Shown piece by piece: positions 31,406 through 35,262 of a stretch of DNA of 35,262 bases. This DNA comes from JAKACA01 sp050010115 (lineage in GTDB: Bacteria; Actinomycetota; Acidimicrobiia; Acidimicrobiales; Bog-793), in assembly GCA_050010115.1 (NCBI GenBank), contig JBEKLQ010000032.1, positions 1 through 35,262 on the forward strand, read 5' to 3'. A model generated the notes under the pieces. The model worked only from the letters and a program-made list of their open reading frames with translations. It was not told the origin of the DNA and did not search any database. A program made the position numbers and the translations under genes. Position 1 is the first letter of the stretch. Each line of letters opens with the position of its first letter.

Positions 31406-31851
31406 GCGATCCGGCGGCGGGAGTGCCCGTCATCGAAGGTTGGTTCACGACGGGTCCAGAGCCGGCGCTGCTCGGTACCCGTTGCGACGAGTGCGGGACC
31501 GTGTTCTTCCCTCGCGCGACCGGCTTGTGCCGCAACCCCGCCTGCCGGGGCCGCAACCTCCAAGAGGTCGAGCTGTCACGCACCGGCACGGTGTGGAGCT
31601 GCACGGATGCCCGCTACCAACCGCCGCCGCCCTTCATCGCCGCCGATCCCTACGAGCCGTTCGCGATCGCGGCCGTGCAACTCGCCGCCGAGCAGCTGGT
31701 CGTGCTCGGACAGGTCGCTGCCGGCTACGGCGTCGACGACGTTGCCGTCGGCTCACCGGTGGAGCTCGTGATCGAGCCGCTGCACGAGATCGACGGCGTT
31801 GCGCAGCTCGTGTGGCGCTGGAAACCGATTGACGACGGAGGCGCCCGATGA
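31402..31851 (+). CDS. DUF35 OB-fold protein with zinc ribbon
   Basis: 149 residues. Seen: an N-terminal rubredoxin-like zinc site with C28, C31 (RCDECGTVFFP) and C43, C48 (LCRNPACRG), followed by the OB-fold (SRTGTVWSCTDARYQ..., YEPFAIAAVQLAAEQLVVLGQVAAG). These small proteins accompany thiolase-like enzymes; in Mycobacterium the DUF35 domain of ChsH2 binds the Ltp2 aldolase, and in others it partners HMG-CoA-type or acetyl-CoA acetyltransferase-type enzymes. ATGA overlap on both sides links it to the synthetase and the thiolase homologue, so a complex with the latter is very likely. Confidence 0.9.
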   Translation: MSDPAAGVPVIEGWFTTGPEPALLGTRCDECGTVFFPRATGLCRNPACRGRNLQEVELSRTGTVWSCTDARYQPPPPFIAADPYEPFAIAAVQLAAEQLVVLGQVAAGYGVDDVAVGSPVELVIEPLHEIDGVAQLVWRWKPIDDGGAR

Positions 31852-33038
31852 CCGCAGACGTTGCCGTGCTCGGCGCCGGGATGCACCCCTGGGGCAAGTG
31901 GGGCCGCAACTTCGCCGAGTACGGGATCGAGGCGGCGCTCACGGCGCTCGACGATGCCGGCGTCCCGTGGTCCGACGTCCAGTTCGTCGCCGGCGGCGAG
32001 ACCATCCGCAACGGCTACCCCGGCTACGTCGCAGCCTCGACGTTCGCCCAGGCGCTCGGCTGGAACGGTGCCCGTCTGGCCTCGGCCTACGCGGCATGCG
32101 CGTCGGGCGCCCAGGCGCTCGAGGCTGCCCGGACGCGGATCCTCGCCGGCCTGTGCGACGTGGCCTTGGTGGTGGGGGCTGACACGACGCCGAAGGGGTT
32201 TCTTGCGCCGACTGCCGGGGAACGATGGGATGACCCTGACTGGCTCCGCTTCCGCGTCCTCGGAGCGACGAACCCCACGTACTTCGGCTTGTACGCCCGC
32301 CGCCGGATGGATCTGTACGGCGCCACCGAGCGGGATTTCGCTCAGGTGAAGGTCAAGAACTCGCTCCATGGCCTCACGAACCCCAACGCTCGCTACCGCA
32401 AGGCCGTGACGCTCGACGAGGTGCTCGCCTCGCCAGTGGTGGCTCACCCACTGCACCTGCTCGAGATCTGCGCCACCTCGGACGGTGGCGCCGCCATCGT
32501 GCTGGCGTCGATGGACTACGCCCGCCGGCACGGGGTCGGAACGCCCGTGCGGGTGCGGGCGATCTCGACGGTGTCGCCTCGTTTCCCCAACACCGTCATC
32601 GAGATGCCGAACTTCGCCACCGACTCGGCCGCGGCTGTGGCAGCCCCCGAGTGCTCGTTCCGGGACTCGATCGCCTTCGCCGCCTACACCGAGGCCGGCA
32701 TCGGGCCGGAGGAGCTCTCACTGGCGGAGGTCTACGACCTCTCGACGGCCCTCGAGCTCGACTGGTACGAGAACATCGGTCTGTGCAAGGAGGGTGAAGC
32801 TGAGCGCTTGCTGGCCGACGGCGACACCACGATCGGCGGGCGCGTGCCCGTGAACCCGTCCGGCGGTCTCGCCTGCTTCGGTGAAGCGGTCCCCGCCCAA
32901 GCGCTCGCCCAGGTCTGCGAGCTCACCTGGCAGCTGCGAGGTGAGGCGTCGGGACGCCAGGTCGAAGGCGCCCGAGTCGGCATCACAGTGAACCAGGGCT
33001 TGTTCGGCCACGGGTCGGCCGTCCTGCTCTCGCGCTGA
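31848..33038 (+). CDS. Thiolase-fold protein, Ltp2/SCP2-thiolase-like (possible aldolase)
   Basis: 396 residues. Seen: N-terminal thiolase Cys region SAYAACASGAQALEAARTRI (about 84-103), VVGADTTPKGF, a C-terminal NPSGGLACFGEAVPAQALAQVCELTWQLRG and ITVNQGLFGHGSAVLL. The usual thiolase GHPxGxxG His is replaced by FGEAVPAQ, and the second catalytic Cys (CxGGGxG) is replaced by VNQGLFGHG. This matches non-thiolytic relatives such as Ltp2, which with a DUF35 partner performs retro-aldol cleavage of steroid side chains. ATGA overlap with the DUF35 gene. Aldolase activity is inference from residues and context. Confidence 0.88.
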   Translation: MTADVAVLGAGMHPWGKWGRNFAEYGIEAALTALDDAGVPWSDVQFVAGGETIRNGYPGYVAASTFAQALGWNGARLASAYAACASGAQALEAARTRILAGLCDVALVVGADTTPKGFLAPTAGERWDDPDWLRFRVLGATNPTYFGLYARRRMDLYGATERDFAQVKVKNSLHGLTNPNARYRKAVTLDEVLASPVVAHPLHLLEICATSDGGAAIVLASMDYARRHGVGTPVRVRAISTVSPRFPNTVIEMPNFATDSAAAVAAPECSFRDSIAFAAYTEAGIGPEELSLAEVYDLSTALELDWYENIGLCKEGEAERLLADGDTTIGGRVPVNPSGGLACFGEAVPAQALAQVCELTWQLRGEASGRQVEGARVGITVNQGLFGHGSAVLLSR

Positions 33039-34211
33039 GTGAACCTCACCTGGAGCGAGGCTGAGCAGGCGCTGCGGTCCGAGGCGCGGGCGTGGCTGGC
33101 GGCGAACGTGCCGGGCGATCTCGGATCCGGAGACACCCGCGATGGCTTCGAGCGCCATTTGGAGTGGGAACGGTTGCTCTTTCGTGACGGCTGGGCGGCT
33201 GTCTCGTGGCCGCGCGCCTATGGCGGCCGGGACGCGACGTTGTGGCAGTGGCTGATCTTCGAAGAGGAGTACTACCGGGCCGGCGCCCCACAGCGGGTGA
33301 CGCAGAACGGCATCTTCCTCCTGGCCCCCACCGTGTTCGAGTTCGGCTCACCCGCGCAGCAGGCGTCGATCCTGCCGCGGATGGCTGCCGCCGACGATCT
33401 CTGGTGCCAGGGCTGGTCGGAGCCGGGCGCCGGGTCTGACTTGGCCGGAATCGCATGCCGTGCCGAGCGGGTGGAGGCCGGTATTGGCGGCGGCGGCTGG
33501 CTGCTGAACGGCCAGAAGACCTGGACCACACGGGGGGCGTTCTGCACGCACCTGTTCGGCCTGTTCAGGACCGACCCGGAGTCAGAGCGCCACCGTGGGC
33601 TGACCTACCTGCTCGTTCCCTTGTCACTGGAAGGCGTCGCCGTTCGGGGGTTCGGTCGTCTGGATGGGGATGAGGGTTTTGCAGAGGTCTTCTTCGACGA
33701 TGTGTTCCTGCCCGACGAATCGCCGTATGGCTCCTGGGTGCTCGGCGAGCCGGGCAACGGCTGGTCCGTCGCCATGGCCACGACCGGCTCGGAGCGCGGG
33801 TTGACGCTGCGCTCGCCGGGCCGCTTCACGGCGACGGCCGCCCGGCTCGTCGAAGCGTGGCGGGCATCGGGCTGCACGGACGGAGCGCTCCGCGACCGGA
33901 TCGTCCGCGCCGTCATCCGTGCCGAGGCCTACCGGCTCTTCACACTGCAGACCGTCACCAGGATCGTCGAGAGCGGTGGCCGCTCCGGCCCGGGCGCTGA
34001 GTCCTCCATCAACAAGATCTGGTGGTCCGAGCTGGACGTCGAACTGCACTCGTGTGCCATGGACCTGCTCGGGCCGACGGCCGAGCTCGAGGGTCCGTGG
34101 TCCAAGGGCTGGCAGTTCTCCCTCGCCGGCCCGATCTACGCCGGGACCAACGAGATCCAGCGGGACATCGCGGCTGAGCGTCTGCTCGGTTTGCCCCGGT
34201 CGCGACGCTGA
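33039..34211 (+). CDS. Acyl-CoA dehydrogenase, large/alpha-like subunit
   Basis: 390 residues, FAD-dependent. Seen: CQGWSEPGAGSDLAGI (about 123-138), WLLNGQKTWTTRGAFCTHLFGLFRTD (FAD/substrate region), VFFDDVFLPDE, and C-terminal GPIYAGTNEIQRDIAAERLLGLPR. The Glu at the usual MCAD position (YEG) is Ala here; Glu252 in TTGSERGLTL lies where isovaleryl-CoA-type enzymes carry the base, so it may be the catalytic residue. Starts at GTG 33039, directly after the thiolase stop. Followed by a shorter dehydrogenase with 1-nt overlap, a layout like the heteromeric ChsE1/ChsE2 (FadE29/FadE28) enzymes. Confidence 0.92.
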   Translation: MNLTWSEAEQALRSEARAWLAANVPGDLGSGDTRDGFERHLEWERLLFRDGWAAVSWPRAYGGRDATLWQWLIFEEEYYRAGAPQRVTQNGIFLLAPTVFEFGSPAQQASILPRMAAADDLWCQGWSEPGAGSDLAGIACRAERVEAGIGGGGWLLNGQKTWTTRGAFCTHLFGLFRTDPESERHRGLTYLLVPLSLEGVAVRGFGRLDGDEGFAEVFFDDVFLPDESPYGSWVLGEPGNGWSVAMATTGSERGLTLRSPGRFTATAARLVEAWRASGCTDGALRDRIVRAVIRAEAYRLFTLQTVTRIVESGGRSGPGAESSINKIWWSELDVELHSCAMDLLGPTAELEGPWSKGWQFSLAGPIYAGTNEIQRDIAAERLLGLPRSRR

Positions 34212-35197
34212 TGCGCTTCTCGTTCACACCCGAGCAACTCCAGCTTCGCGAGGCGGTGGTCGGCCTCCTGGAATCGCTTTGCCCTCCGGCCGCCGTCCGC
34301 CACGCATGGGCGGCGCCGCCAGGCGCGCTCGACCGAGCAGTGTGGACGGCGCTCTCGAAGATGGGCGTGTTCGAGGTGCTGGTACCGCCAGCCGACGGTG
34401 GACTCGGGCTCGACTGGTGCTCACTCGTCCTCGTGCTGGAGGCGACCGGCCGCGCCGGCCTGCCCCACCCCGTCGTCGAGACCGCTGCGATCGCGGCACC
34501 GCTGCTCGGAAGCGGGTTCGCCCCGTCCGGCCCTGCCCAGATGATCTCAGCATCGCTCGGAGGCTCGCCGGCCGCCTGTGGTGACGACGCCGACTGGCTC
34601 GTCGTGGACCACGACGAGTCCGTGCTGCTCGTGCCCCGAGCCGGCGTGCTGGGCACGGCCGTCCAGTCGGTCGACCGTGGGCGCCGTCTGCTCGCCGTCG
34701 AGGCCATCGACCCCACCGCCGCCCAAGTCGTGGCGGAAGGGCCGGCTGCCGTGGCCCAGGCGCTCGACCGGGCGGCGCTCGGGGCGGCGGCTCAGCTCCT
34801 CGGGCTGTCCCAGACGATGCTCGACATGACGGTGGCTCACGTCGCCAACCGCCATCAGTTCGGCGTCCCGGTGGGCTCGTTCCAGGCCGTCAAGCACCGC
34901 CTCGCCGACGCGCTCATGGAGCTCTCCTTCGCCAAGCCGGTCGTGTACCGTGCCGCCTGGTCGCTCTCGGCGGGCGATCCCCATGTGTCATCGCACGTCT
35001 CGATGGCCAAGGCCATGGCCTCGGATGCCGCAGAGGTCGTCGGCCGGGCGGCGCTGCAGTGCCACGGGGCCATCGGCTACGCCGTCGAGTACGACCTCCA
35101 CCTGTACCTCAAGCGAGCCTGGGCGCTGTCGCGAGCCTGGGGCTCGGCCGCCTGGCACCGACAGCGGGTGGCCGCCAGCGCCGGGTTGACCGTGTAG
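34211..35197 (+). CDS. Acyl-CoA dehydrogenase, short/beta-like subunit
   Basis: 328 residues, shorter than typical (about 380). Seen: N-terminal ACAD helix bundle (LREAVVGLLESLCPP, FEVLVPPADGGLGLDW), and C-terminal NRHQFGVPVGSFQAVKHRLADALMEL with QCHGAIGYAVEYDLHLYLKRAWAL. The middle beta-domain FAD/substrate motifs are much reduced and there is no clear catalytic Glu in the helix-G region (ALDRAALGAAAQ). This resembles the smaller subunits of heterotetrameric mycobacterial acyl-CoA dehydrogenases. ATG 34211 forms TGATG with the previous stop. It probably needs its neighbour for activity. The operon may continue past the window. Confidence 0.88.
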   Translation: MRFSFTPEQLQLREAVVGLLESLCPPAAVRHAWAAPPGALDRAVWTALSKMGVFEVLVPPADGGLGLDWCSLVLVLEATGRAGLPHPVVETAAIAAPLLGSGFAPSGPAQMISASLGGSPAACGDDADWLVVDHDESVLLVPRAGVLGTAVQSVDRGRRLLAVEAIDPTAAQVVAEGPAAVAQALDRAALGAAAQLLGLSQTMLDMTVAHVANRHQFGVPVGSFQAVKHRLADALMELSFAKPVVYRAAWSLSAGDPHVSSHVSMAKAMASDAAEVVGRAALQCHGAIGYAVEYDLHLYLKRAWALSRAWGSAAWHRQRVAASAGLTV

Positions 35198-35262
35198 CCG
35201 GCCAGAGCACTGCGACTTACGCGCCGTCATCGCCATGCTGTAGTGCCTGTGCCGGCGCGACG
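35198..35262. other. Window end, no gene recognised
   Basis: 65 nt after the last stop. No start with a Shine-Dalgarno, no hairpin and no RNA feature was recognised. Confidence 0.5.

Overview
The window is a GC-rich, almost intergenic-free stretch of an actinobacterial chromosome. The evidence for the phylum is a mycothiol synthase gene (mshD), menaquinone genes (menF, menG), a his-trp gene order resembling that of mycobacteria, and very tight gene packing with ATGA/GTGA/TGATG stop-start overlaps. The presence of a separate trpF, plus a YgfZ-like gene and a transporter gene inside the trp block, argues against Mycobacterium or Streptomyces and suggests a deeper-branching actinomycete such as Acidimicrobiia. 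That placement is inference.

Layout. (1) 8-6711, minus strand: an arginine operon argC-argB-argD-argF-argR-argH, followed by a 3-methyladenine DNA glycosylase gene. argJ and argG are not in it. A double ARG box lies on the argC start and probable promoter (6712-6745). (2) 6775-17466, minus strand: a histidine-tryptophan block hisB-hisH-hisA-hisF-(GroES-like)-hisI-trpE-(ygfZ-like)-(DMT transporter)-trpC-trpF-trpB-trpA, running in the same direction into the arginine operon. It encodes steps of two pathways that share PRPP-derived intermediates. (3) 17459-19440, minus: rlmN and mshD, overlapping into hisB. (4) 19505-20320, plus: endonuclease III (nth), then a short region with a strong hairpin, and a 62-residue minus-strand protein. 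(5) 20777-25313, plus: hisD-hisC, then menG (ubiE-like)-menF. (6) 25320-29670: an alpha/beta hydrolase and a polyprenol-phosphate mannosyltransferase (minus), a YbhN/AglD-like membrane protein (plus), and a nucleoside phosphorylase-TetR pair (minus). (7) 29801-35197, plus: a five-gene CoA catabolic operon (acyl-CoA synthetase, DUF35 OB-fold protein, Ltp2-like thiolase homologue, two acyl-CoA dehydrogenases) that resembles the steroid side-chain modules of mycobacteria.

Regulation visible in the DNA. Several transcription-unit heads carry a TAnnnT hexamer exactly 6-7 nt before an ATG or GTG (trpC, hisB, mshD, nth, menG, the mannosyltransferase; argC has CATAAT-N6-ATG). This is the architecture expected of leaderless transcripts. 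Other genes have ordinary Shine-Dalgarno motifs.

No phage, insertion sequence, CRISPR array, tRNA or rRNA was recognised. Most genes are core metabolism. The less ordinary content is a GroES-like protein inside the his operon, a 15-bp tandem repeat that ends trpC and supplies a ribosome-binding motif to trpF, a HisA/TrpF pair where many actinobacteria use one bifunctional PriA, and a thiolase homologue without the usual thiolase His/Cys residues.
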